A stretch of 10,883 nucleotides of DNA from JADJNW01 sp964523725 (GCA_964523725.1 CAZGAU010000171.1:1-10883), one strand, 5' to 3'. Shown: positions 1-8,570, numbered from the stretch's first letter. Made by a program: numbers and translations. Notes: a model not told the origin generated them from the sequence alone.

Positions 1-13
1 TAAAGCCTGAATC

Positions 14-523
14 ATGAAACGAATGCTTTTACCCTCATTTCTGTTTATTTTATCATTTGCAAATATGCATGCACAAAAAACGCCAGCGCCAGAAGATGTT
101 TGGAGGCAGATCTTTTTACCAGAAAACAAGGCACAAATGTCTGCAGTGGCTTGGGAGAACAAAGTTTACTTTGCCGGTGGTTACCGAGGAGAGACTTTTT
201 TGGCTACCATCAACATTTACGATATCACTACGGGTACATGGACAGAAGAAACTCTTTCGGAAGCAAGACCATTCCCTACCGCCATAGCTGCGGAGGGTAA
301 AATATTTTTTGCCGGTGGCGTCACCCAAACTATTCCTTATAATGATTTCTCTGATCGCCTTGATATTTATGATGTGGAACAGGATGAATGGACCTATTTG
401 TTTTTGAGCGAACCTAAAAATACGTTAAATCAAGCTGTTCATGTTGGCAACAAAATCATGTTTCCAGGAGGTGGTACTAATGGTTTCATGCTATATTCTT
501 CCTGGAAGATACGACTGAAATAG
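14..523 (+). pseudogene. Secreted kelch-repeat protein, 3'-truncated remnant
   Basis: This is the N-terminal part of an exported kelch beta-propeller protein. Residues 1-20 form a clear Sec signal peptide: K2/R3, then a hydrophobic stretch, with a likely cut after MHA (20/21). Kelch blades follow. Blade one (about 45-75) has a 'KVYFAGG' strand, 'IYD' and a terminal 'TWTEE'. Blade two (about 92-128) has 'KIFFAGG', 'LDIYD' and 'EWTYL'. A third starts near 140 with 'NKIMFPGGG'. A complete propeller needs four to seven blades, so the protein is cut short. Homology ends at about N156 (base 480). The last 12 or so codons are antisense to an AraC gene remnant and are not kelch sequence. The ATG at 14 is the only start that includes the signal peptide. 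Kelch proteins in this phylum are usually surface or periplasmic binding or scaffold proteins. Any expressed product would be an incomplete propeller and is probably non-functional. Confidence 0.75.
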
Positions 524-855
524 CTGATGTCTTCAATGCCAATTTCAGCGCTGACTTCGCTGATATTTAATTTGGTGCTTTGCAATAGGTATTTCGCCTT
601 TTGTAAGCGAGCAGTACGAATCAAGTCGCCAATGGATTGTCCCGTGAGGGCGTTGACTTTGCGGTAGAGTTGTGTACGGCTCATGCCAATAGATTTACAA
701 ATGGTGGCAACATCTATTTTATTGGTAAGATTAGTTTCGATTATCTGGTGTAATTGTAGTAAAAAATCGCTTTCCTGTCGGGACTTTTCGCGCCAGTAGT
801 GGCTGACATGGTTGTTTTTGGTAAAAAATAAAAAAAGCGGACAGACTTTTAGCCG
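481..855 (-). pseudogene. AraC-family DNA-binding domain remnant, broken at both ends
   Basis: Read on the minus strand from a stop at 858-856, the open frame encodes an N-terminal piece containing 'HYWREKSRQ' and then a full AraC-type double helix-turn-helix. Typical features are 'QLHQIIETNLTNKIDVATIC', 'GMSRTQLYRKVNALTG', 'LIRTARLQKAKYLLQ' and 'YFSRIFQEEYSMKP'. These match the C-terminal output domain of Bacteroidota AraC regulators and hybrid two-component proteins. The usual final residues after 'KP' (S-E-Y/F-R) are missing. From base 480 downward the frame reads the reverse complement of the kelch gene. The sensor or receiver part is also absent, because a stop lies about 57 codons upstream of M684. 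The only in-frame ATG (684-682) lies inside the first helix-turn-helix and would not give a whole domain. It is therefore called a remnant with no expected function. Confidence 0.8.
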
Positions 856-947
856 CTACCAACTCCTTTCAGGATCGCTATTTTCGCTCACTTTTTCAAA
901 AAAATAGCCCTGAAAAAGACAAGTTAAAACCCTGAAAATCTGGCTAA
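849..947. repeat. Interrupted inverted repeat of about 99 bases
   Basis: Four pairs of complementary segments nest in order. TTAGCC (849-854) pairs with GGCTAA (942-947), AACT (861-864) with AGTT (922-925), TTTCAGG (867-873) with CCTGAAA (909-915), and GCTATTTT (877-884) with AAAATAGC (901-908). The core is 15 pairs with one 3-base bulge (874-876) and a 16-base loop; the outer pairs are short and could be chance. CCCTGAAAA also occurs as a direct repeat at 908-916 and 930-938. The structure overlaps the upstream edge of the AraC remnant and precedes the four-gene block. It could be a palindromic extragenic repeat, a recombination or attachment site, or a structured RNA element. The sequence alone does not decide between these. 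Confidence 0.5.
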
Positions 948-1179
948 TATTTCGTAATTTAGTAACCTAAGAGGCAAGCTGCCGATATTTTTTGACCATC
1001 ACCAAGCAAATGTTTATAAATCAAATTTTCGTTTCAGTAAATCCTTTTCAATGAATAATTTGGATATTCCATTTTATTTAAATAAATTTCGTTGTACAAC
1101 CTAATTGCCGGGATAGATATTGTTGGCGTGATTAAACGCGCTTATCTAACAAGTATGGCAAGCAAATATATCTAAACCT
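859..1179. other. Intergenic region, no gene seen
   Basis: About 320 AT-rich bases separate the broken regulator from the four-gene block. No open frame of convincing length or codon character was found on either strand. The left third contains most of the inverted repeat. The right part contains only the promoter candidate at 1059-1090. A short GGCA-AGC-TGCC hairpin followed by a run of T lies near 972-992; its 4-pair stem is too weak to call a terminator. Confidence 0.6.
1059..1090 (+). promoter_or_regulatory. Candidate Bacteroidota-type promoter for the four-gene block
   Basis: TTTG at 1059-1062 is followed after 20 bases by TAAATTTC at 1083-1090. The Bacteroidota sigma-factor consensus is TTTG, about 19 bases, then TAnnTTTG. 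The second box differs only in its last base. Transcription would start near 1097 and leave a leader of about 80 bases before the ATG at 1180. In DNA this AT-rich, such a match can arise by chance. Confidence 0.25.
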
Positions 1180-4100
1180 ATGCCACAGCCTATCCTGGTT
1201 CCCATTCATATGGACGCTCTATTTTTAGCCCATGATCAATTAGTGGTTGAGGCTAAAGCTAACTTTGCTCGTTTACCGTACTTTAGAAACGGACAGGATG
1301 TTAATGCGGATGTACCCTTTTTGAGTGAAGAAATTCTTGCCAAACCATTTCAAAATGAAAACTTATACCTTAAAGCAGGGATCCATCTCCACTGGGCTTT
1401 GTCGGATGCAATGACTAAAACCATCGAAGGTACTTCAAGTGGTAATTTCCCGGTTGTCCCCAACCGATGGCTCATCACCCGCTTTCGGGCAGGCAAAAAA
1501 GAAAAGGCGTGGATAGTAGAAAGCGACTATCTATATCCAGCAGGTAAGGGCGAATTAAGTGGAAGTATTTCTTATCCTTTTCCTAAAGAAACGCCTGAGG
1601 CCCCACCATTCCGATTTTTAGGAAGAAAAATGCCCTGGGCTGCCTGGAAAAATGCATCATTAACGGGACAATACTTAGACATGCTAACTGCTGTGGGCTA
1701 CGGTGAACCCACATTTGCTGCTTTTTATCCAAATTGCCACTCCATTTTTGGTTTTCATGATGAGGAAATCCATCTGGATAATCTGGCAAATGTATCTTAT
1801 GAAGTTGCAGGCTGGTATAGCAATCCCGAACAAGATTTTTTAAACCTGCTAAAGAAAACGTTACCATCAACTACTGTATTTGACTGGCAAGAAGCCGTGA
1901 AAAAAGTAGTTCTGTGGGATATTGAAGTGCAGATTGATAAACAGACTTTCTTACAAACCGATCCCACTGCTAAAAGCCTTTGGGATAGCTGGGTTACTAA
2001 TAAATGGATGTCTGTTATCGATGATAAGACTGCTTTTCTTGTCCCCAAGTCTCAATGGAAAAACCAACCTGACGAAGCGACGCTCGCCCTGATGAATCGT
2101 TTGATGGAGCCTTTTTTTGATTTAGAAACTTTGTGTTTTTCAAGATTGAGTTTTCCTGATACTTTGCCACCACAAATCGAGCAGGCTGCCCCTCAAAGTC
2201 AAGATACCGATATTACGATTGCAAACACAGGTACCGAAGCATTGTCTGCTTATATCGCACAACAACTAAAAGGTGATTTCAACCCTAAACAGATTGAAGA
2301 TCAGCTAGAAGCAATACAGCTAGCAGAAAAGCTGGAACATCGTCGATTGGATATAGGTCCTAAGTTTGAAGAAGCAAGGCATGGAAAGGGTTTTAACGCA
2401 GTAGATGGAGGTACACTTTGGACGATTCGTGCACAATCGGATGTGCATTCTGCCACGCAGGCGGATAACGTGGCAGCTCAACAAGAAGTTACTTTACCGG
2501 AAGCGCTTAGTCATAAGCTCCATCAGCTTAATCTTTTGCAAAGTCGCTATGATGCATCTCAGAGAGCAATTCAAAGTTTGAAAAATCAATTATTCTCTGA
2601 CTGGAATTTATACCTTAAATGCGCCTATCCTCCTGATGGCAAGCATGAAGCATATCCTGATGTGGAGGAAGTACGATATTTTATAGAACAAAAAACGCTG
2701 CTTGCACTCACTCAAAAACAGCAATATACGGGTAGCTTGAGCTGGACAGAAGATAGCAGTAAACGTATCTCAAACGCATCCATAATAGAAGGAAATGCTA
2801 ATTGCCTTGCTGCTCAGTTAACAAGAGCAATCAATCAAATAATAGAGGAACTCAAGGTAATTAATCGCGAAGGAGGCTTGCTAATTGGCTTGAAATTGGG
2901 CGCAAAAACCATTGATGGAAAAGTGATAGATGCGTCAGGGCGAGACAATCCTGGGCAATTAGTTGGCAATGTCCCGATAGTGAACGATGACAAGTTTCAT
3001 CAGGTAGCCAATTTTAATGGGAAGGATGCTGCTTTAAAATTACCCATGTTGCAAAAAATAACAGCTATTTCTTTTTGGGTAAATATTGCAGAACAAACTG
3101 CTACGGGATGTTTGATTGATGCTCGATCGGCAACGGATGCTTGGCTTTCCGATCATGGCGCGGGCAGAGCGTGGACAAAACTTTGCCTAAATGCACAAAA
3201 AATGGAGGCGATTAATTGGACCACGATTCCAAAGGGAACTTGGGTGCATGTGTATTTGGAGTTTAGTCAAGCGTTTGAAGGTGTTATTTCACTTATGAGT
3301 AGCTCCAAAGGCACCGAGTTTCTTAAAGGCCGCTTAGCACATATTCATGTGTATGATTATAAACTGGATGATACCACGATTCAACGGGACATGAACCAGT
3401 TTGTGCGTCGCCAATATGTTTTGCAAACGGCTGCTGCGCCTCGATATTGGCAGGCAAAGGATCCTGTGGTTTTAATTACGGGAAATATTGTAGAGCCTTC
3501 TGATCGTTATGGGCATGATGGTAAACTTCACTGTATCAGTTGGGGAGGAACTTCCATCCAGCAACTGATTCAAACAGATTTTCAATCTCTATCAGCTCGC
3601 TTAACTGTTATGAAGTCTAAATACCCCGAAGGGCATTTTGCTTTTGAGCAATGGAGCCATCAACCTTGGCATCCACTTTTGCTGGAATGGCAAGTCATTA
3701 TGGCACCGCTTGCCAATAAGAGCAATTTACGAGAGGGATTAAGGGTGTATGATCGGGATTTTGTGACAGAAAATTATCAAATAGAAGAAAATGCAGTTGA
3801 TCTGAGTGTTAAAGAGGGTAATTTTGCTTTGGTGAATCTAGCGTATGAATTTAGTGGTTCTAGTATTTTGACACCATACGCGAATTTACAACTCAAAGAT
3901 CGTTTAGAGCGATATCTAAAAAAACAGGTTTTAATTCCTTTATATACCAATCAACAAATAGTAGAAGAAAAGCAAAATTATGATTTTACTAGTGAAGAAG
4001 TAAAAAGTATATTAGCTACTTACATCAAAGATAATAGTGAAAATCCTGTGAGCAGCCTTATAAAGGCATATAATCTAATCAGCGAACATAACTTTCATAG

Positions 4101-5703
4101 TCTTTCTCAGGCGCTAGGCGGGTTTAATGATGCACTTTTAATGCATCAGTTGGTTATGCAATTGCCTGTTGCAGATCCACTTGGTTTTGCAGACTATCAA
4201 GCTTTTGCAGAAAAAATCAGATCGGCGCTCAATAATGATATCCGTTCTGCTCCGAATCCTGATGATGATTATACCCCGATTCGCTCTGGAGTGTTGCGTA
4301 TTAATCAGCTCCGCTTGTTAGATACCTTTGGACGAAGTCATTCGCTGTATGCCGGAACCCTCCATAAGCCTTATCGTATGCAAATTCCGGGCATAGATGA
4401 TATGGTTCATCTGCGCCCTCGATTGGTACAGCCGGCGCGGCTCAATTTCCGTTGGTTATCTGCTGCCGACAGCGATTTGGAGATGAATGAACATCCTGCC
4501 ACCAGTCCCATCTGTGGCTGGCTATTAGCTAATAACCTAGATCACAGCATTATAGTGTACAGCCAAAGTGGCGATATGCTTTGTAGTGTCAATGTAAGCG
4601 ACGATCCCAACTTTATTTTGCGTCGCCCTCCAGGACTGAATTCGGGACAAACTGCTTTTAGTATTGAGGAAGTAGAAAATCCATATTTGCGCAGGACCTT
4701 GAATTATATTCAAACTCGCCAAAGAAGTAATCCTGATTTTGTGAAACATTTTATTACCGTTATAGATACTTCTTTAGCCAATATTAATCCCGAAAATTAT
4801 GCTCAACACACTGATGTAGCCTTACTAATGAGCAGACCAGTAGCGCTCGTGCGGGCAAGCCTTAGTCTGGAACTGGAAGGTCTTCCATATATTAATTATG
4901 ATTGGAATGTGTTTCGCAATGATTTACTGCGTAATACTCGACAAACGGAAGCATTTACAGGAGTAGCCTTTCCTATTCGTTTAGGAGCATATAAACAATT
5001 AAATGATGGTTTGGTAGGGTATTGGATAGAAGAAGCCGACACCTACAAAGATCAACAATTTTTTGCACCCCAAAGTGATGAAGTATCAGATTCAAATATT
5101 ATTACTCATTCCGGAAATCGATTCACGCTCCTGCAAGCACTTTCAGATGCCCCCAAGATGCTGAGTTTATTACTTGACCCCAGAGGCGTCGTGCATGCTA
5201 CTTCAGGTATCTTGCCTACTAAAGCCATTCAAATTCCACCAGATCAATATGCGCAGGCACTCCGGCGGATAGAAATTACTTTCCTTACTTCGCCATTACT
5301 AAGTGACAGCCAGCAGGTGCAAATTCCTCTTCCTTCTGAAGCAGGTTATCAGTGGTCTTGGTTGGCAAAGACTCAAGGCGATTGGGATGAAATCTCTGTT
5401 CCAGGTGTGGTAAGAAAAAGTGCATTTGCGGTGGCTTTTCCACAGCAGGCAGATATAATATGGGAGTTATTAAATAAGGATAATACAAAGTGGATCAGGC
5501 ATTTAGATGCTTCAAATGCACAAGTAATCGCAGTAGATGAACGGGAAGCAAAAGACCTCGGAACAGAGTGGTCAAAACAACAGCCTGGAATTGAAGCTAT
5601 ACTTGCTCAGACCAGCCTTGGTCAAGCTTCGCTGACCGCAGATTTGAGTGGAACAAATGTTATTAGAGAAGGTTGGCTGAAATTGAAAAAAAGTGGAGAC
5701 TGA
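1180..5703 (+). CDS. Giant uncharacterised protein with central LamG-like domain
   Basis: A 1507-residue protein with no signal peptide and no clear membrane segment. I cannot give it a function. The N-terminal region has blocks that look conserved: 'GIHLHWALSDA' (67-77), 'PNRWLITRF' (94-102) and 'GYGEPTFAAFYPNC' (173-186), followed by 'IFGFHD'. A probable coiled-coil segment lies at about 440-475. Residues about 571-738 resemble a LamG/concanavalin-type jelly roll, with a 'G..IDASG.' start, 'ISFWVNI' strand, 'GTWVHVYLEF' strand and the closing 'GRLAHIHVYDYKL'. The C-terminal half has 'LRLLDTFGR' (1044-1052), an 'RPRLVQPARLNFRWLSA' block and 'PICGWLLANNLD' (from 1110), which also look like family-conserved blocks. 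It leads a co-directional block that ends with a fibre-like protein and a putative nuclease. A structural or adhesive role in the same particle or secretion route is inference. No Shine-Dalgarno sequence precedes the start, as usual in Bacteroidota. Confidence 0.7.
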   Translation: MPQPILVPIHMDALFLAHDQLVVEAKANFARLPYFRNGQDVNADVPFLSEEILAKPFQNENLYLKAGIHLHWALSDAMTKTIEGTSSGNFPVVPNRWLITRFRAGKKEKAWIVESDYLYPAGKGELSGSISYPFPKETPEAPPFRFLGRKMPWAAWKNASLTGQYLDMLTAVGYGEPTFAAFYPNCHSIFGFHDEEIHLDNLANVSYEVAGWYSNPEQDFLNLLKKTLPSTTVFDWQEAVKKVVLWDIEVQIDKQTFLQTDPTAKSLWDSWVTNKWMSVIDDKTAFLVPKSQWKNQPDEATLALMNRLMEPFFDLETLCFSRLSFPDTLPPQIEQAAPQSQDTDITIANTGTEALSAYIAQQLKGDFNPKQIEDQLEAIQLAEKLEHRRLDIGPKFEEARHGKGFNAVDGGTLWTIRAQSDVHSATQADNVAAQQEVTLPEALSHKLHQLNLLQSRYDASQRAIQSLKNQLFSDWNLYLKCAYPPDGKHEAYPDVEEVRYFIEQKTLLALTQKQQYTGSLSWTEDSSKRISNASIIEGNANCLAAQLTRAINQIIEELKVINREGGLLIGLKLGAKTIDGKVIDASGRDNPGQLVGNVPIVNDDKFHQVANFNGKDAALKLPMLQKITAISFWVNIAEQTATGCLIDARSATDAWLSDHGAGRAWTKLCLNAQKMEAINWTTIPKGTWVHVYLEFSQAFEGVISLMSSSKGTEFLKGRLAHIHVYDYKLDDTTIQRDMNQFVRRQYVLQTAAAPRYWQAKDPVVLITGNIVEPSDRYGHDGKLHCISWGGTSIQQLIQTDFQSLSARLTVMKSKYPEGHFAFEQWSHQPWHPLLLEWQVIMAPLANKSNLREGLRVYDRDFVTENYQIEENAVDLSVKEGNFALVNLAYEFSGSSILTPYANLQLKDRLERYLKKQVLIPLYTNQQIVEEKQNYDFTSEEVKSILATYIKDNSENPVSSLIKAYNLISEHNFHSLSQALGGFNDALLMHQLVMQLPVADPLGFADYQAFAEKIRSALNNDIRSAPNPDDDYTPIRSGVLRINQLRLLDTFGRSHSLYAGTLHKPYRMQIPGIDDMVHLRPRLVQPARLNFRWLSAADSDLEMNEHPATSPICGWLLANNLDHSIIVYSQSGDMLCSVNVSDDPNFILRRPPGLNSGQTAFSIEEVENPYLRRTLNYIQTRQRSNPDFVKHFITVIDTSLANINPENYAQHTDVALLMSRPVALVRASLSLELEGLPYINYDWNVFRNDLLRNTRQTEAFTGVAFPIRLGAYKQLNDGLVGYWIEEADTYKDQQFFAPQSDEVSDSNIITHSGNRFTLLQALSDAPKMLSLLLDPRGVVHATSGILPTKAIQIPPDQYAQALRRIEITFLTSPLLSDSQQVQIPLPSEAGYQWSWLAKTQGDWDEISVPGVVRKSAFAVAFPQQADIIWELLNKDNTKWIRHLDASNAQVIAVDEREAKDLGTEWSKQQPGIEAILAQTSLGQASLTADLSGTNVIREGWLKLKKSGD

Positions 5704-5746
5704 ACGCTTTGATAATAAATATTCATTTTACAAAATATACACCCAT

Positions 5747-5929
5747 ATGGCAGACAATCAAACAAATGAAATTCCACAAAAAATTACCCTTACCTTAAGC
5801 ATTGAGGAAATAAATCTCATTTTGGAAGGCTTGGGTCAGTTACCTTTCGTTCGGGTTCATCAGCTCATTACCTCTATTCAGCAGCAGGCAACAGTACAGC
5901 TGCAAGCAAAAAAAATAATAAATCCCTAA
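5747..5929 (+). CDS. Small phage-like protein of 60 residues
   Basis: The protein starts MADNQTNEIPQ and is built around 'ITLTLSIEEINLILEGLGQL', then 'PF..VHQLI..IQQQA..QLQ'. This resembles a widespread family of small phage proteins with the pattern 'LTL.E.N.IL.ALG.LPY..V..LI..I..QA', often encoded among phage structural genes. That family match is from memory; its function is unknown to me. The frame is open further upstream to an ATG at 5693. That longer form would overlap the end of the giant gene and add 18 residues (starting METERFD) that do not fit the family, so the ATG at 5747 is preferred. It lies 43 bases after the giant gene and 17 bases before the fibre-like gene, so it is probably co-transcribed. 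The predicted form is a short strand followed by two helices, which suggests an oligomerising accessory or chaperone role, as inference only. Confidence 0.7.
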   Translation: MADNQTNEIPQKITLTLSIEEINLILEGLGQLPFVRVHQLITSIQQQATVQLQAKKIINP

Positions 5930-5946
5930 ACCCATATTTTATAATC

Positions 5947-8526
5947 ATGTCAATAACAGAAAACTTAGTCCTTCATCTTCCACTCAACCAGCATACAGAT
6001 GAGAAAGTAACTCCAGATACATCGGGGAATAACCTTACTGCCCAACTAATGGGTAATGCTCAACTCGTTCCTGATGATACATTTGGTGCATGTATTAGTT
6101 TGGATGGTACTAATAGTTATATAGATTGTGGGAAGGTTTATACTAGCGTTCCGGGGTGTACGGTGAGTATATGGTTTAAGCCTATTAAAATAACTGGTAA
6201 CGAATTTGTTCTTTTTGGTAAAGAAACCGCTTTTAAAGCAATCATAGTAAATAGATTTTTTACATTTACCTGGCAATTACAAAATGAGAGGTATGGCGGG
6301 TTATCATTGGAACCAGGACGTTGGTATCATGTTGCAATTACTTATGACGGCAGAACCCACTGCCTCTTTCACAATGGAATTAAGATTTTCGAGGAAGTGT
6401 ATAATCCGCCTATGGTTTTTTTAAACCAAGATAATAAACTCCTTTTAGGAGCTAGTGGAAAGGACAGTCATTTTTATTTTTATAATGGAAAAATTGCCCA
6501 ATTTCGTTTATATAATCAAATACTCACCTCCGTGGATATTCAACAAATTATGCAAGAAGATCAAACCGCTATGGCGACCTTCCGGCAATCCCATCCGATT
6601 GCTTTTAATCTATTGAACAATCAAGAGGAGTCGGTATTGTATATTGATGAAGACCCTGCCGGGCATTCGTTAGATTTGAACCTTGAAAACACCAGTCGCC
6701 AACATATTCAACTGGCCGCTACGCCCCAAACCGAAGCCAGTGAGCAAATGCACCATTTCACCTTGCATTTCCGACCCGGAACCTTGCTAGAAGATAGTTT
6801 GAATAAAATTCGCTTATCGGAAGGGAGCAAATGGCAAATGAAACTTGTAAAGCAACCGGATAGGAGCGTCAAAATCTATCTGTTGGCTACGCAACCGCCG
6901 AAAATTGAAGCGGGAGCAACTCATACCATCCGCTTTACAGGTTTTCGGGCCGCGGGTGATCAAGGCTCAAGGGGTACTCGTATTGAGCTCCGGTATCAAA
7001 ATATGGCGTATGAGGGCAGTAGCAATTTTATACGCGGACAGCGTTTGGCCCATATTAACATCGTCAACCACCAAGGGAAGAAAAATATTCCGTTGCATAC
7101 GGGCTTTCATGGGAGTAACATTATTCTCAATGATGCAGTGGACGATAATTCTGGCTCTAAAAATACTTTGATTTTACACCTCACCAATGGATTAAAACCC
7201 GACCTCCTCAACTCTCTTAAATCGAGCATCATCCTGAAAGGGAAAGCTGCCGTTAAGCCTACCAAATTTATCATTTCTTTCGATGGAAAAGCCGATGGTG
7301 AACATAAGGACTGGGCATTGGGTACCAAAAGCCAGGTAGCGGCAATTCAAATTCAACCTGCTCCAATAAAATTGTCAGACAACAAGTCTATTAATTGGAC
7401 GCCTGCAGTAGGCAAACCCGGGGATACCTTTCAGTTGGATCAGGACTTTGTGATGCAAGCGGGTGCTACCTTAGAGTTTAATATTACTAATATCAAATCA
7501 TCTTCGCCTGCTGGACATACTAATCTATATCTGTATTATGAGAATATTCCCGGCTACTGGGAAGGGCAATTTGTGGAAGTCATCGAAAAATCACCACTCA
7601 TTTACCGTACTAATAATGCCGGTTTTGAACAAGTAGGAATTGGCACAACCGACCCTCAAGCACTCCTTGATGTAAATGGAGATACAAGGGTAAAAAAATT
7701 GACGATTGAAGGCGACTTATGGCTGAAATCTTCCAATACCGTATATGTAGAACATTCAGTACCCAATTGGTATCCACAAAACGCAAAACTCTTTGAATTT
7801 AAGCCCAATTATAAAGGAGATCAATATAGAGGTCAAATGCATATTTATGCCCCATCGGCTTACGATGGCAACTATGCATATCCGGCGCTTACGATTGCTG
7901 GCAACTATGGCGCAGGCGGCCAAATTGGTATCAATAAGACCGAACCCGACGCAACGCTTCACGTCGGCGGGAGCCTAAAAGTGGATGGCGTATTCAATGC
8001 ACCGGGCATTCCAAGCGCCCTTTTTCCTAATCCGATCAAGAGTGCCGATGGCAAAACGATTCAGATTAATAATCTTGATATTAATGCCCATTATATGTAT
8101 ATGATTGTAGTAAAGCTTCATAACCCCAATCCGGTAAACTTTGATTACAAATTATATTTCAATAATGATAAAAATGATGCCAATTACTTCACCGTCTATA
8201 CCCAGCAGTTTGGAGGTGAAAACCGGGTTTATAACAAGCGCGCCGCTTCTTTTGCCAATGCGGGGTCAACAGCCTTCCACGCTTTTACGATCTATGTGAC
8301 CAAATCAAGCAGCGGCAGAATAGTAGCCTATGGGCAAGGCGGCTTCGAGACACCAGGAACGGATGCCGTGTGGGGGTTCCAAATCTGGCATTTCTACTTG
8401 ACTTATACCGGTACGGGCAATGTCACTTCTCTAACGCTATCGGCAGGAGAGAATCCTCAGAATGTAAATAATCCTAATATGAAAATTGGAGAATCTTCAG
8501 AAGTAAGGATAATGAAGTGGTTTTGA
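5947..8526 (+). CDS. LamG plus tail-fibre-like receptor-binding protein
   Basis: An 859-residue multi-domain protein without a signal peptide. Residues 1-205 are a LamG/concanavalin-type jelly roll, with 'LVLHLPLN', 'SLDGTNSYIDCG', 'TVSIWFKP', 'GRWYHVAITYDG' and the closing 'GKIAQFRLYNQIL'. Residues about 215-555 appear to hold two related beta-rich units. Each has an 'AGAT' turn (322-325 and 505-508), and these lead to 'IELRYQNMAY' (346-355) and 'LYLYYENIPGY' (527-537). Next come two fibre motifs, 'VGIGTTDPQALLDVNGD' (563-579) and 'IGINKTEPDATLHVGGSLKV' (660-679), of the type seen in trimeric tail fibres and Bacteroidota surface fibres. Residues about 700-859 form a separate, aromatic-rich C-terminal domain. 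Fibre-shaft motifs followed by a distinct tip suggest target binding. Sugar binding by the LamG domain is possible but not shown. A free-standing surface adhesin is the alternative, although the missing signal peptide argues against it. Confidence 0.7.
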   Translation: MSITENLVLHLPLNQHTDEKVTPDTSGNNLTAQLMGNAQLVPDDTFGACISLDGTNSYIDCGKVYTSVPGCTVSIWFKPIKITGNEFVLFGKETAFKAIIVNRFFTFTWQLQNERYGGLSLEPGRWYHVAITYDGRTHCLFHNGIKIFEEVYNPPMVFLNQDNKLLLGASGKDSHFYFYNGKIAQFRLYNQILTSVDIQQIMQEDQTAMATFRQSHPIAFNLLNNQEESVLYIDEDPAGHSLDLNLENTSRQHIQLAATPQTEASEQMHHFTLHFRPGTLLEDSLNKIRLSEGSKWQMKLVKQPDRSVKIYLLATQPPKIEAGATHTIRFTGFRAAGDQGSRGTRIELRYQNMAYEGSSNFIRGQRLAHINIVNHQGKKNIPLHTGFHGSNIILNDAVDDNSGSKNTLILHLTNGLKPDLLNSLKSSIILKGKAAVKPTKFIISFDGKADGEHKDWALGTKSQVAAIQIQPAPIKLSDNKSINWTPAVGKPGDTFQLDQDFVMQAGATLEFNITNIKSSSPAGHTNLYLYYENIPGYWEGQFVEVIEKSPLIYRTNNAGFEQVGIGTTDPQALLDVNGDTRVKKLTIEGDLWLKSSNTVYVEHSVPNWYPQNAKLFEFKPNYKGDQYRGQMHIYAPSAYDGNYAYPALTIAGNYGAGGQIGINKTEPDATLHVGGSLKVDGVFNAPGIPSALFPNPIKSADGKTIQINNLDINAHYMYMIVVKLHNPNPVNFDYKLYFNNDKNDANYFTVYTQQFGGENRVYNKRAASFANAGSTAFHAFTIYVTKSSSGRIVAYGQGGFETPGTDAVWGFQIWHFYLTYTGTGNVTSLTLSAGENPQNVNNPNMKIGESSEVRIMKWF

Positions 8527-8570
8527 ATAATGAAATTAAAACTATAAACTACCTAAATGTAATATAAATT

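Noticed and set aside
439..684. Minus-strand 81-residue gene as an intact small regulator
   Set aside because: Its ATG lies inside the first AraC helix-turn-helix, and the homologous frame continues upstream to 855, so it is part of a broken larger gene.
836..857. Transposon end or hairpin AGCGG...CCGCT, with GGACAG shared with the right flank (10847-10852)
   Set aside because: The stem has 5 pairs and the shared word is only 6 bases. No transposase, target duplication or matching terminal repeat is visible.
849..947. Integron attC site
   Set aside because: The outer AAC...GTT arrangement and the bulge look suggestive, but the flanking heptamers (TACCAAC and GTTAAAA) do not fit RYYYAAC and GTTRRRY, and the following genes are far larger than typical cassettes.
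972..992. Intrinsic terminator (GGCA-AGC-TGCC plus T-run)
   Set aside because: The stem is only 4 pairs and the T-run is separated from it by GATA, so it is too weak to support.
5693..5746. Upstream ATG (5693) as start of the small phage-like gene
   Set aside because: The extra 18 residues overlap the preceding gene and do not fit the small protein's family pattern; the ATG at 5747 gives a standard 60-residue form.
6905..7171. Plus-strand 88-residue frame inside the fibre-like gene
   Set aside because: It is an out-of-frame shadow of the fibre gene with no recognisable domain and no separate start signal.
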